NCBI GenBank assembly: GCA_017465475.1
Contig: JAFTWC010000006.1
Location: 1 to 64,000, forward strand
DNA: 64,000 nt
Source of the DNA: Lachnospiraceae bacterium
GTDB lineage: Bacteria > Bacillota > Clostridia > Lachnospirales > Lachnospiraceae
Direction: 5' to 3'
The notes beneath the pieces are model-generated. The model saw only the letters and a program-made list of their open reading frames with translations. It ran no database searches and had not been told where the DNA came from. Positions 6,501-17,664 of this stretch are shown here, in pieces; positions within the stretch are counted from its first letter, which is position 1; each line of letters begins with the position of its first letter. A program made the position numbers and the translations under genes.

Positions 6501-8924
6501 TTATTTTACTACGATGTTGTAGAGTCTACCCTTTACGTAGAGTTCTTTTACGATGTTTTTGCCTTCAAGGAGTGCTGCAATAGTTTCGTCAGCGTGTACC
6601 TGTGCCTTGACAGCCGCTTCATCTGCTTCTGCCGCTACCATGAGCTTTGCCTTTACTTTACCGTTCATCTGTACGGCAATTTCGATTTCGTCTTCCTTGA
6701 TGGCTTCTTCGTCGTAGGTCGGCCAGCTTTCATAAGCAATGGTGTTGTCGTGACCGATGATACTCCAAAGCTCCTCGCCTGCGTGCGGGCAAATACAAGA
6801 GAACATCTTAATGAAGCCCTCTGCATATTCCTTCGGACACTTGCCTGCCTTATATGCCGCATTCATGAAGATCATCATCTGGCTGATAGCGGTATTAAAA
6901 CCAAGTACCTCGAAATCGGAGGTTACTTTCTTTACAGTCTGGTGATATACCTTAGTTAAGGTGCCGTCGTTATCATCGGTAAGGTTGTTCGCATCGGTGA
7001 AGAAATTCCATACACGCACGATGAATCTTCTTGCACCCTCAACACCCTGCTGACTCCACGGCTTAGATACCTCAAGCGGTCCCATGAACATCTCGTACAA
7101 ACGAAGGGTATCTGCACCGTAATCTCTTACGATATCACTCGGATTTACTACGAATTCCGGGAATCTCTTACCCATCTTAATACCGTTGGAACCTAAAATC
7201 ATACCCTGGTGAACCAGCTTCTTGAACGGCTCCTTTACCGGAGATAAGCCCTTATCATAAAGGTAACGGTTCCAAATACGGGAGTACATTAAGTGTCCTA
7301 CCGTATGCTCCGGTCCGCCGATGTATAAGTCAACAGGCATCCAATGCTTCAATAACTCATAATTTGCAAATTCCTTATCATTGTCCGGATCGATATAACG
7401 AAGGAAATACCAGCTGGAGCCTGCACTACCCGGCATGGTAGAGGTCTCACGGGTACCCTTTACGCCATTGGCATCATACTGCTTCCATTCGGTTGCATTT
7501 TCAAGCGGTGCCTTGCCGTTCTTTCCCTTGTAATCGGAAAGCTCCGGAAGGATTAACGGAAGCTCTGCATCATCCAATACATGGATATTGCCGTCTTCCA
7601 GATATACTACCGGAACCGGCTCGCCCCAGTAACGCTGTCTTGCAAAAATCCACTCACGGAAGTGGTAATTTACCTTTCTTCTTGCAACGCCCATTGCCTC
7701 CAACTTCTTTGTAATGGCTTCCTTGGCATCCTCTACCACGTAGCCTGTGAACTCCTCGGAATTCATAAGCTTACAACCCTTGCCGAGATAATCATACTTT
7801 TCAAATGCTTTCTCGGAAACGTCACCGCCATCAATAACCTGAATCATCGGGATATTGTGAACAATCGCATACTCAAAGTCACGCTGGTCATGAGACGGAA
7901 CCGCCATAACCGCACCGGTACCGTAGTTAGCCAATACGAAATCACCGATAAAGAGCGGCACTTCCTTGCCATTTACCGGATTAATGGCAGAAATACCCTT
8001 TAACGGGCAGCCGGACTTGGTCTTGTTAAGCTCGGTTCTGTCCATATCATTCTTCTTTAAGGTCTCTGCGATATACGCCTCTACCTCTTCCTTATTCTCA
8101 ATACGCGGCATCAAATCCTTCACAATCTGTCCGTCCGGAGCAAGTACCATAAAGGTAATACCGTAAATCGTCTCAATACAAGTGGTGTAAATAGAGAAGC
8201 TTCCGCCGCCTACAATCTGGAAATCCACTTCCACACCTTCGGAACGTCCAATCCAGTGACGCTGCATTTCCTTCGTGGACTCCGGCCAGTCAATCTCATT
8301 TAAACCTTCTAATAACTTATCTGCAAAAGCAACCTGGTCGATAACCCACTGCTTCATATTCTTACGAACCACCGGATAACCGCCGCGCTCAGACTTACCA
8401 TCAATAACCTCATCGTTGGAAAGAACGGTGCCAAGTTCCTCACACCAGTTTACCGGCATGTCAATGTACTTTGCATAGCCGTCCAAATATAACTGCTTGA
8501 AAATCCACTGGGTCCACTTATAGAACTTCGGATCACTGGTAGCAAGCATTTTACTCCAGTCATAGTCAAAACCAAGTTCCTTTAACTGCTTGGAGAAGGT
8601 CTCGATATTCTGCTCGGTAAATCCGTTCGGATGATTACCGGTGCTTACTGCATACTGCTCTGCCGGAAGACCGAAAGAGTCATATCCCATCGGATGCAAT
8701 ACATTGTAGCCCTGCATACGCTTCATACGGGACATAATGTCCGTAGCGGTATACCCTTCCGGATGACCTGCGTGAAGGCCTACACCGGACGGATACGGGA
8801 ACATGTCCAAAGCATAATACTTCGGCTTACTAAAATCCCAAACATCGGTTTTAAAGGTCTGATTTTCTTCCCAGTACGCCTGCCATTTTTTTTCAATGAC
8901 ACTAGGATTGTACGTTTTTTCCAT
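6501..8924 (-). CDS. leuS: Leucine--tRNA ligase
   Basis: An 807-residue bacterial-type LeuRS, the usual length for the family. The first class I signature is PYPSGVGLHAGHPEGY (HAGH for HIGH). The CP1 editing domain follows (GTGAVMAVPSHDQRDFEYA). The tRNA-facing core has WQARQRYWGEP-like FARQRYWGEPVPV and SSWYFLRYIDP. The second signature reads GIKMGKRFPEFVVNP, with KMGKR where KMSKS is typical. The anticodon-binding and C-terminal domains are complete. Expression is set by a T-box leader immediately upstream. The ribosome binding site GGAG is 12 nt from the ATG, rather far. Confidence 0.96.
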   Translation of the reverse strand: MEKTYNPSVIEKKWQAYWEENQTFKTDVWDFSKPKYYALDMFPYPSGVGLHAGHPEGYTATDIMSRMKRMQGYNVLHPMGYDSFGLPAEQYAVSTGNHPNGFTEQNIETFSKQLKELGFDYDWSKMLATSDPKFYKWTQWIFKQLYLDGYAKYIDMPVNWCEELGTVLSNDEVIDGKSERGGYPVVRKNMKQWVIDQVAFADKLLEGLNEIDWPESTKEMQRHWIGRSEGVEVDFQIVGGGSFSIYTTCIETIYGITFMVLAPDGQIVKDLMPRIENKEEVEAYIAETLKKNDMDRTELNKTKSGCPLKGISAINPVNGKEVPLFIGDFVLANYGTGAVMAVPSHDQRDFEYAIVHNIPMIQVIDGGDVSEKAFEKYDYLGKGCKLMNSEEFTGYVVEDAKEAITKKLEAMGVARRKVNYHFREWIFARQRYWGEPVPVVYLEDGNIHVLDDAELPLILPELSDYKGKNGKAPLENATEWKQYDANGVKGTRETSTMPGSAGSSWYFLRYIDPDNDKEFANYELLKHWMPVDLYIGGPEHTVGHLMYSRIWNRYLYDKGLSPVKEPFKKLVHQGMILGSNGIKMGKRFPEFVVNPSDIVRDYGADTLRLYEMFMGPLEVSKPWSQQGVEGARRFIVRVWNFFTDANNLTDDNDGTLTKVYHQTVKKVTSDFEVLGFNTAISQMMIFMNAAYKAGKCPKEYAEGFIKMFSCICPHAGEELWSIIGHDNTIAYESWPTYDEEAIKEDEIEIAVQMNGKVKAKLMVAAEADEAAVKAQVHADETIAALLEGKNIVKELYVKGRLYNIVVK

Positions 8925-8952
8925 GACTAATAATAGCTCCTTTCTTATTCAT

Positions 8953-8979
8953 TGCGTGCAGTACGGTGCTTTGCACGCA
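8953..8979 (-). other. Hairpin between T-box terminator and leuS ribosome binding site
   Basis: An 8-bp perfect stem (TGCGTGCA/TGCACGCA) with an 11-nt loop lies between the T-box terminator and the leuS ribosome binding site. It has no T-run, so it is not a terminator; it may protect the 5' end of the processed mRNA. Confidence 0.45.
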
Positions 8980-8984
8980 AAAAC

Positions 8985-9258
8985 CAAAGGCTTCCGTCTC
9001 CCAAAAAGAGACGAAAGCCTTATTCTTCCGCGGTACCACTCTCATTCAGAAATCTGCCATGCAGACTCTGCACTTTCCATCCGTTAACGGCGATGAACCG
9101 CTGTCCCCTACACAAAATCACATCATACTGTATCCCTTCAGCGACAAAGCTCCAAGGCCTGTTCCACACATTCCGTTACCGTCTCACACCACCCGACGGC
9201 TCTCTGAAAACAAAATTGCATGTACTATTCCTTTTCCCTGCATTTTCATATACATTTT
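8985..9258 (-). ncRNA. T-box leader (tRNA-sensing riboswitch) of leuS
   Basis: Read on the minus strand, the leader holds the AGTA-containing stem I base (AGGAATAGTAC), the AGAGAG distal bulge, the GGTGTGAGAC apical region, and the T-box sequence AGTGGTACCGCGG (9028-9040) that pairs with the uncharged tRNA acceptor end. A terminator (8987-9021; AAGGCTT-CGTCTC stem with one mismatch, then TTTGGTTTTT) follows and competes with the antiterminator. Uncharged leucyl-tRNA would permit leuS transcription. The specifier triplet could not be assigned with certainty; CUU near 9150-9156 is a candidate leucine codon. Confidence 0.93.
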
Positions 9259-9286
9259 ACTATATCAAAAATCTGGAATTTGTCAA
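9259..9286 (-). promoter_or_regulatory. Promoter for the leuS T-box leader
   Basis: TTGACA (9281-9286), a 16-bp spacer and TATAGT (9259-9264) on the minus strand, placed directly before stem I of the T-box. The -35 lies only 18 bp past the stop codon of the upstream gene. Confidence 0.75.
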
Positions 9287-9303
9287 GGGTTTCCTATGAA
9301 TTC

Positions 9304-11292
9304 TTAGTACCAGTCGTCATCGTACCAACCGTCATACCAATCATCCTCGTACCAGCCATCATCATAATAGTCCTCTTCTTCCTCCTCGAACATATCCGAC
9401 AAGGAAAAACCGTTTGATATTGCGTCTTCCAACATCTCGTATAAATCTTCGCCGATTTTCCCTTCCAGGCTTTCTACGAACGCTTCTAAATCAATCTCAT
9501 CTACCCACTCTTCAAGATCCGATTCATCCTCTACCATGACAACATCACTGTCTTTCGGAGACTTCACATTATCCGCTTTTCCTCTTTTGCTTTCAACGGA
9601 GATTGCAGCAATTAACTCCTTTTCTTCTAAAACAGAAACCTTAACATCTGATTTCGAAGTACTGGCATCCATATCGATTTTCAACACAATGTCCTTTACA
9701 TCAATCGGTAAATCAGCTGCTGCATCCAACATCTTTGCTACTTTCTTTGACAAGCTGATGGAAATGGTTCCGCTAAAGTCACCTCTGCACAAATCAGCCA
9801 GCTTTACGTCATCCAGCTTTGCATCCAAAATATCCATACCCATGACATCCAATACAAAGTCACCGCTCACGGTTAAACCTCTTGCCTTACCGGTTCCGGT
9901 CAGGCCTCCCTTGAAGTCATCAAAGTCTACAGAACATTCATAAGCAAACTTGCTTCCCTTTTTCACCATAAGGCTGGTTACTTCGATATCCTCATCTTCC
10001 ACCTCAAAGGATCTTCCCTGAATGGCTCCCTTACTGTCTACATACGTTTTCCAAACAATCTCGAATTCTTCATCTTCAATGTCATCCAAGTCGTCTTCCA
10101 AGTCATCCAGTACTTCCAAAAACGCATCATAGACATCATCTGCATCTACTTCATCCTGTATCTCCAGTACCTCATATACAATTTTCTTTACATCTTTATC
10201 CTTCTTTAATTCCTTTATCACTACCTCTAATGCATCCCGTACTGTTTTCTCATCAATGGTAGCTTCCAGTACCGTCATTTTTTTTGAATAATCACCTACG
10301 GATACTTCTTCCTTAGACTGTTCCACATCCTCAACGCTGGAAAGCATAAGAGATGCGTAACGCTCAATTATCTTTTCCACTTTGGACTTATTCGGTAATG
10401 CATCATATACCTTTTCGTACATTTCATACATCTCATTGATATCATCTAAATCCACATCCATATCACAGAATTCAAAAAACTCTTCGATATCCATGCCGAT
10501 ATAAGACTTATTTAACTCCGGAATCTGTAAAAAGCCCTTTTCATCTTCCAAGTTCATAAGCACCAACAAACTGATAATCTTCTTTCCGTCTAACGAAAAA
10601 TCAACCTCAGCTTTCGACCCTTTCTTGGAAGAATCCGTTCCGTACCCTACCGAGAACTCTTTCAACCATTCGAAATCCATCTCGGTTTCATCTTCCAAAA
10701 GGTCAAGGATTTCTTTTCCCAATTCAATTCCGATTCTGCCTTCCGAACCGACATCATCGACAGATAAAATTTCGGATACAGCAGTATCATATGCCGTTGC
10801 CGCTTCCTTGGCAGCATCCTTTACAACCTTTCCTTCCACGTGGCGGAAATATCCTGCCGGGGAAGTAAACAGCTTTACAGCAGCATTCCCGATTTTTGCT
10901 GCATTTAATACTACAAGAAGCAGTACCACCACAGCGGAAGCGATAACAAGAAACTTCTTGTTGCGCTTTACCTTCTCTATCACATCCGCTCCGAATTTTC
11001 TCAGTTCTTCTATCGCTGCATCATCCGGATCTTCCGGTTCTGCTTCTTGTGCCGGCTCAACCGGTTCCGTAACAGCCTGTGCTGCCTCTTCTGCCGGTAC
11101 TTCTGCTTCCGCCGGCTCAACCGGTTCCGTAACAGCCTGTGCTGCCTCTTCTGCCGGTACTTCTGCTTCTGCTGCCTCAACCGGTTCCGTAACAGCCTCC
11201 CGGCTTTCCGTTACTTCCGGATTTTGCTGTATTTCTTCTGCCTGGGACTCGTTTCCGTTTTCTAAAAACAAGTCTTTGTTTTCCTCACTCAT
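9304..11292 (-). CDS. Large acidic membrane-anchored protein of unknown function
   Basis: A 662-residue protein. Residues 1-90 are an acidic Ala/Glu/Pro-rich tail with two and a half near-identical 20-residue repeats (AEVPAEEAAQAVTEPVEPAE type). A membrane helix lies at about 114-131, preceded by basic residues (KVKRNKK). The long outside part (about 135-620) is rich in Asp, Glu and Lys and alternates helices and strands; the run ends with a Trp/Tyr/Asp repeat tail (DDGWYEDDWYDGWYDDDWY). No enzyme motif seen. The N-in/C-out topology is inferred from charge. Similar Clostridial proteins are surface proteins of unknown role. The start ATG at 11292 has AAGGGGG 9 nt upstream. Confidence 0.8.
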   Translation of the reverse strand: MSEENKDLFLENGNESQAEEIQQNPEVTESREAVTEPVEAAEAEVPAEEAAQAVTEPVEPAEAEVPAEEAAQAVTEPVEPAQEAEPEDPDDAAIEELRKFGADVIEKVKRNKKFLVIASAVVVLLLVVLNAAKIGNAAVKLFTSPAGYFRHVEGKVVKDAAKEAATAYDTAVSEILSVDDVGSEGRIGIELGKEILDLLEDETEMDFEWLKEFSVGYGTDSSKKGSKAEVDFSLDGKKIISLLVLMNLEDEKGFLQIPELNKSYIGMDIEEFFEFCDMDVDLDDINEMYEMYEKVYDALPNKSKVEKIIERYASLMLSSVEDVEQSKEEVSVGDYSKKMTVLEATIDEKTVRDALEVVIKELKKDKDVKKIVYEVLEIQDEVDADDVYDAFLEVLDDLEDDLDDIEDEEFEIVWKTYVDSKGAIQGRSFEVEDEDIEVTSLMVKKGSKFAYECSVDFDDFKGGLTGTGKARGLTVSGDFVLDVMGMDILDAKLDDVKLADLCRGDFSGTISISLSKKVAKMLDAAADLPIDVKDIVLKIDMDASTSKSDVKVSVLEEKELIAAISVESKRGKADNVKSPKDSDVVMVEDESDLEEWVDEIDLEAFVESLEGKIGEDLYEMLEDAISNGFSLSDMFEEEEEDYYDDGWYEDDWYDGWYDDDWY
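11041..11210. repeat. 60-bp tandem repeat inside the acidic protein gene
   Basis: Two full copies and about two thirds of a third copy of a 60-bp unit (beginning near 11041, 11101 and 11161). Copies one and two differ at very few positions and encode the Ala/Glu/Pro-rich 20-residue repeat. Such recent tandem copies can expand or contract. Confidence 0.85.
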
Positions 11293-11364
11293 GTGATATC
11301 CCCCTTAAAATTTATTACTCTAATGATACTCCTTCCGCCACTGATTTGTCAACAATCGACACAG

Positions 11365-12825
11365 TTATTCCTGCTTTTGCGTATACATCTTCAATCTTTC
11401 ATATGCTTCCAACATTAATGCACTGTCTGTTGTACTAAATCCAAACCAGGAGCCGTCCTCCCGTTTTACCAATATATAATACTCCGCTTCTTTGTCCATT
11501 ATGGCTTTCCCTTTTCCATACCCTTTAAATCGGTAATCCCCCAAAGAAAAACGTTCTGTTCCGGTTCCCATAATACGGGAGCTCTCTCTTGCCACCTGAT
11601 CCGTCAACAAATAAACTTCCTCTGCCTCCTCATAATCCAACGTCTCCTTATAATATACACAGCCTTTCACTTCCAGACTGTCCTTTCCCACCGACATTGT
11701 CACCTTTCCAAAATCAAAGGGAAGCATTGCCGCTCCCACACCGATACATGCCAAAAATGTAATGATTAATACCCACTTTGTTATAGCTCCCCAATTAGTT
11801 GCCATGTTAGTAGCAATTCCCAAGCTTCTGTTTTCTACAAAAGTATTGGTATCTCCCGGATTATAATAATATCCGTTTTTCCAATACGCATCTTCGTCCT
11901 CCGCATAAGAAAGATTTGCAGCTGCAGCCAGTTCTTTCTTTGCTTGTTTCACCTTGCTTGCCGCCCCGAAAAATACAGCAATAACAAGCACTACCGAAAG
12001 TACTGCACTGGCTATAAATCCGGCCCAAAATCCTCCCATATGTTCCTTTCCGGCTGCAACCCCGGACATATAAGAATGTATAAACACCGTCGCAATAAAA
12101 TGAAATCCGCAAAGCAAGGTTGCTTCCCACACAACACACCCTGTCCATGCCCGCTTGGACACCCTGTTTAACGCATAGTTCAACTCCGAATTCTTACTGT
12201 ACACCTTTAATTTTCCATGAGCCATCCGGTGATACATGTAACAAAAGAAAACAAAGGCAATCACATTAAACACCAGAGAAATCAACAACACCTTATACTC
12301 CGCAGCACAATAAAACCACCATACAAAGGAACCGATACAGATCCAAACCGGTATGGCCAGCCAGATTTCCGAAACCGGCATGGACTTTTTCATACGGCTC
12401 ACCACCGTATCCACCTCCGCAACAGACTTCTTTACGGCCGTTCCCCAACCTTTTTCGATTTTTAAATCATACATACGATTTGCATACTTTTTGATTACCT
12501 TATAGTCCCACCAAATGAGTGCGGTACACCACAACGTCATATAAATAGTTTGTAATGCAAGGTCTCCTGCCGGAAGTAACGGAATCAGGAAGAAAACTCC
12601 TGTGGCCGCAAACATTCCTCCCATCATCATCCAAAACGACTTTTTAAACTCCCGCACCACCTGTTTTACATCCTCATCCTCCCTTTGCTCTTCTCGTATA
12701 GTCATAAAAAGAAGGTAGTCCCTTTTCTTTCCTACAATAAAGAAAATATCAAGCAGCAGACAAAGCTGCGTAAACCACATGGTTCCGGCATAACTAAACG
12801 CAAGAATCCAATCCATACCTGTCAC
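11365..12825 (-). CDS. Multi-span membrane protein with DUF5808-like motif and C-terminal PH-like domain
   Basis: A 486-residue protein with about eight hydrophobic segments (near residues 9-28, 70-88, 92-112, 155-175, 180-200, 240-262, 275-295 and 360-378). Between the last two groups is the motif WKNGYYYNPGDTNTFVENR, which resembles DUF5808 (W-x-G-x-YYNP-D-x-FV). The C-terminal ~100 residues are beta-rich (SVGKDSLEVKGCVYYKETLDY onward) and look like a bacterial PH domain. Such proteins (DUF1648/DUF5808 group) often sit beside a YtrA-type GntR regulator, as here: the GntR gene is just upstream (16 bp), so they form an operon. Function unknown. Confidence 0.75.
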   Translation of the reverse strand: MTGMDWILAFSYAGTMWFTQLCLLLDIFFIVGKKRDYLLFMTIREEQREDEDVKQVVREFKKSFWMMMGGMFAATGVFFLIPLLPAGDLALQTIYMTLWCTALIWWDYKVIKKYANRMYDLKIEKGWGTAVKKSVAEVDTVVSRMKKSMPVSEIWLAIPVWICIGSFVWWFYCAAEYKVLLISLVFNVIAFVFFCYMYHRMAHGKLKVYSKNSELNYALNRVSKRAWTGCVVWEATLLCGFHFIATVFIHSYMSGVAAGKEHMGGFWAGFIASAVLSVVLVIAVFFGAASKVKQAKKELAAAANLSYAEDEDAYWKNGYYYNPGDTNTFVENRSLGIATNMATNWGAITKWVLIITFLACIGVGAAMLPFDFGKVTMSVGKDSLEVKGCVYYKETLDYEEAEEVYLLTDQVARESSRIMGTGTERFSLGDYRFKGYGKGKAIMDKEAEYYILVKREDGSWFGFSTTDSALMLEAYERLKMYTQKQE

Positions 12826-12841
12826 CTCCTATTGTCCCTCA

Positions 12842-13234
12842 CTATACAAGCTTCGCATCCGGCATACACATTCCCGCATATACCTTCTCGCAAAGCGCCA
12901 TAAACTCACTCTTTTCCACCCCTCGCACCGTGGCCTCCGAAATCAAAAGTAACAGCTCATCTTCCGCTTTTTCCCGGAACACTCCGAACTTGTCTTTCTG
13001 CGGGTTCACTCTGGCTCCGTGTCTGCGGTCAATCTCTATAAAGCCTTCATTTTTTAAAATTCCGTAGGCTTTATTTACCGTCATGGTATTGACTCCTAAA
13101 TCCTCTGCCATCTGCCGTACTGTAGGAAGTCCTTCTCCAGGCACCAGCTCCCCTTTCCCGATTCCGATTACCACAGCGTTTCGCAGCTGTACGTATATCG
13201 GTACTTCACTGGCCATATCTAATTTGATAATCAT
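12842..13234 (-). CDS. GntR-family transcriptional regulator (YtrA-like)
   Basis: About 130 residues: a winged helix at the N-terminus (VPIYVQLRNAVVIGIGKGELVPGEGLPTVRQMAEDLGVNTMTVNKAYGIL, with the recognition helix at VNTMTVNKAY) and a short C-terminal helical tail (residues 85-130). The lack of a large ligand-binding domain places it in the short YtrA subgroup. The ATG at 13234 is preferred: GGAG lies 5 nt before it, while a GTG two codons upstream overlaps that site. It probably represses itself and the membrane protein gene downstream by binding the palindrome in its own promoter. Confidence 0.9.
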   Translation of the reverse strand: MIIKLDMASEVPIYVQLRNAVVIGIGKGELVPGEGLPTVRQMAEDLGVNTMTVNKAYGILKNEGFIEIDRRHGARVNPQKDKFGVFREKAEDELLLLISEATVRGVEKSEFMALCEKVYAGMCMPDAKLV

Positions 13235-13306
13235 ACGCACTCCTTTCCCGAACGGTTGCTATTTTTCGCAAACATTCTGTACTATTACTTATATTGTCGT
13301 TGTCAT

Positions 13307-13348
13307 ATTTGTATTATTTATTATAATACAAATATTTTTTCTTGTCAA
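13307..13348 (-). promoter_or_regulatory. Promoter and GntR operator palindrome
   Basis: A near-consensus promoter on the minus strand, TTGACA (13343-13348), 17-bp spacer, TATAAT (13320-13325). The -10 box sits at the centre of a perfect inverted repeat at 13307-13333 (11-bp arms ATTTGTATTAT/ATAATACAAAT, 5-bp spacer). Binding there would block RNA polymerase, as expected for autorepression by the GntR protein encoded next. Confidence 0.85.
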
Positions 13349-13441
13349 CAGAATAGGGCTTTTCTCCTATGCTTTTTCCCTTGAATTCTGTCGTTTTTTA
13401 TAATACACTGATTCAGTTATAATTATTTTAAGGGGGTTCTT

Positions 13442-14365
13442 ATGAACAAGAAACTAAAGACATACGTAACAAACAAAGGATTAAAGCTTTACCGTAACCT
13501 TGCTTACGGCAATCTGCATGGCTATGCTGCCACTGTTACCGAACTTTCCGGTACTCTTCAGATTGTGTTTAACACGTCATTCTCCGATGAACAGAATGCA
13601 CAAACCGTACAATCCATGGTATCGGAGCATATCAATTCCAAGGAATATAAGTTACAAAATGCTATTTTTTCCAACCAATCAATCACGTTATATTTTATCT
13701 GCAGCACCACTTCCCATATTACCAAAATCGATGCCTTCCTCACTTGGCTCTGCCCGCTTTTGGACCGCTACTCCGCCCGTCCGATTTCCATATGTCCGGA
13801 ATGTAACGGAGAAATTACAGACGGTCACTGGAAATTAATTGACGATATTGCATACTATATGCATCGTGACTGCGGAACCATTCTTGAACGCGACCTGGTG
13901 TCTGCTCACCAAGCTCACTTAGAAAATGATACCGGCAACTATCTCACCGGTCTTATCGGTTCCCTTTTGGGAGCCATCTTAGGTGGTGTGGTTTGGGGCC
14001 TTGTATTGATGTTAGGCCGTGTTGCCTCCGTTGTAGGTTTGTTAATCGGATGGCTTTCCTACAAGGGCTATAATCTATTCAACGGAAAACAAAATAAAGG
14101 TAAAATTGTTATTATGGCTCTCTCCGTTATCTTCGGTGTATTATTCGGTAACTTCTTTTCCGATGCAATCACACTGTTAAAAGAAGGTCTTACACTGGCA
14201 GAACTTCCGGAAGCCTTCGCATTCCTTTTTACACTGGATGAATACAAAAGTCCGACAATCTATAACATCGTGTTGGGCCTTATCTTCGCCGCCGTAGGTT
14301 CTTACTCCATGTTAAGAACAGCCGGCAAGGAAGTATCCGGCAGCAAAATTGTCGATTTAGACTAA
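13442..14365 (+). CDS. Hypothetical membrane protein with Cys-rich middle
   Basis: A 307-residue protein. The N-terminal ~115 residues are soluble (alpha/beta). Then come CPECNGEITDGHWK and, 20 residues on, YYMHRDCG; these two Cys and the later His/Cys could bind a metal, like a zinc ribbon, but the spacing matches no family I know. The C-terminal half has four hydrophobic segments (about 167-190, 192-206, 222-240 and 272-290). The gene has a strong AGGGGG site and is transcribed away from the GntR operon. Function not recognised. Confidence 0.75.
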   Translation: MNKKLKTYVTNKGLKLYRNLAYGNLHGYAATVTELSGTLQIVFNTSFSDEQNAQTVQSMVSEHINSKEYKLQNAIFSNQSITLYFICSTTSHITKIDAFLTWLCPLLDRYSARPISICPECNGEITDGHWKLIDDIAYYMHRDCGTILERDLVSAHQAHLENDTGNYLTGLIGSLLGAILGGVVWGLVLMLGRVASVVGLLIGWLSYKGYNLFNGKQNKGKIVIMALSVIFGVLFGNFFSDAITLLKEGLTLAELPEAFAFLFTLDEYKSPTIYNIVLGLIFAAVGSYSMLRTAGKEVSGSKIVDLD

Positions 14366-14381
14366 TATTTCACAGTCCACT

Positions 14382-15140
14382 CTACAGTTTCCGCATCACC
14401 TTAAGAATCACTTCATGGGGTACTACTTTTGTAAGCAGACGGAACCCTTTCATGGCCAGTCCCGGGGTCACTACCGTCTGCTTCCTTTTTGCCCCACGGA
14501 TAGCTTCTGCCACCACATCCTTTGCTTCCATCCGCACATACTTCTTCAACCCATAGGAAGATTTCTCCGCTCCGGACTTTTTCAAAAACTCGGTTTCCAC
14601 CGGTCCCGGACAAACTGCCGTTACATAAATTCCGCGAGAACGCAACTCCTCCCCTAAGGCTCTGGAAAAATTCAACACATAAGACTTTGATGCCGCATAA
14701 GCTGCAAACCCCGGTTGCGGAAGATATGCCGCACTGCTTGCCATATGAATAATATGGGCTCCCCTTTTCATAAACGGTATACAAAGGGTTGTGATTGCCG
14801 TCATGGCCGTACAATTGATATCCAGTACATCTATCAGTTTCTCACTGGATTGTTCCGTTACAAATCCGTTAAAACCGCAGCCGGCATTATTCACCAATAT
14901 CTTGATATCCGCACATTCCTCGTTTAACTGCCATTCCAAGCATTCATACAACGAACGATTTCGTACATCGTTGGCAAAAATCCGGGCCGGATGGGTCAGC
15001 TCCTGTGCCAATTCTTCCATCCGTTCTTTCCTTCTTGCCACCAACCAAAACTCATCAATCCCGGAAACTTCCTTATCCAGTTGTCTTGCAAATTCCGCCC
15101 CAAGGCCCGAAGACGCTCCCGTAATCAGCACAACTTTCAT
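14382..15140 (-). CDS. Short-chain dehydrogenase/reductase
   Basis: A 252-residue SDR with an N-terminal NAD(P)-binding motif (ITGASSGLGAEF), NNAG (VNNAGCGFNG), catalytic Ser (HMASSAAYLPQ) and YxxxK (YAASKSYVL). The Arg-rich loop after the second strand (VARRKERMEE) suggests NADPH use. Its length and the PGPVETEF segment fit the classical SDR group close to YqjQ/DltE-like oxidoreductases; the substrate is unknown. The start at 15140 follows GGAGGAG; an upstream in-frame ATG at 15182 lacks a site. It is convergent with the membrane protein gene on the plus strand, with a 16-bp gap. Confidence 0.9.
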   Translation of the reverse strand: MKVVLITGASSGLGAEFARQLDKEVSGIDEFWLVARRKERMEELAQELTHPARIFANDVRNRSLYECLEWQLNEECADIKILVNNAGCGFNGFVTEQSSEKLIDVLDINCTAMTAITTLCIPFMKRGAHIIHMASSAAYLPQPGFAAYAASKSYVLNFSRALGEELRSRGIYVTAVCPGPVETEFLKKSGAEKSSYGLKKYVRMEAKDVVAEAIRGAKRKQTVVTPGLAMKGFRLLTKVVPHEVILKVMRKL

Positions 15141-15190
15141 CTTTTCTCCTCCGATTCCTTTTCTCGTATCAAACTGACGCAACAGGCAAA

Positions 15191-15216
15191 GGGACTGTCA
15201 CCGGCGCAACAGTCCC
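15191..15216 (-). terminator. Terminator after the tandem esterase gene
   Basis: An 8-bp perfect stem (GGGACTGT/ACAGTCCC) with a 10-nt loop, 9 nt past the esterase stop; it can be extended by an outer ACAG/CTGT pair. The T-run is short (TTT). Confidence 0.65.
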
Positions 15217-15224
15217 CTGTTTCT

Positions 15225-17555
<2,331 letters not shown>

Positions 17556-17572
17556 TTAATTTATTGTAAAAA

Positions 17573-17614
17573 ACAGTCCGCTGAAAGGACCTTCTCGTTC
17601 CTTTCAGCGGCTGT
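17573..17614 (-). terminator. Terminator after phosphoglucomutase gene
   Basis: A 12-bp perfect stem (CCGCTGAAAGGA/TCCTTTCAGCGG) extended by ACAG/CTGT, followed on the minus strand by TTTTTT. Confidence 0.92.
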
Positions 17615-17664
17615 ACACGATGCCACTCGCCATGTGACCGGCATCCATCCTATCCAAAATAGTT

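Noticed and set aside
15191..15216. A third copy of the hairpin element family from the GGGACTGT stem
   Set aside because: Only the short stem resembles the right end of copy A; no end motif, so an ordinary terminator.
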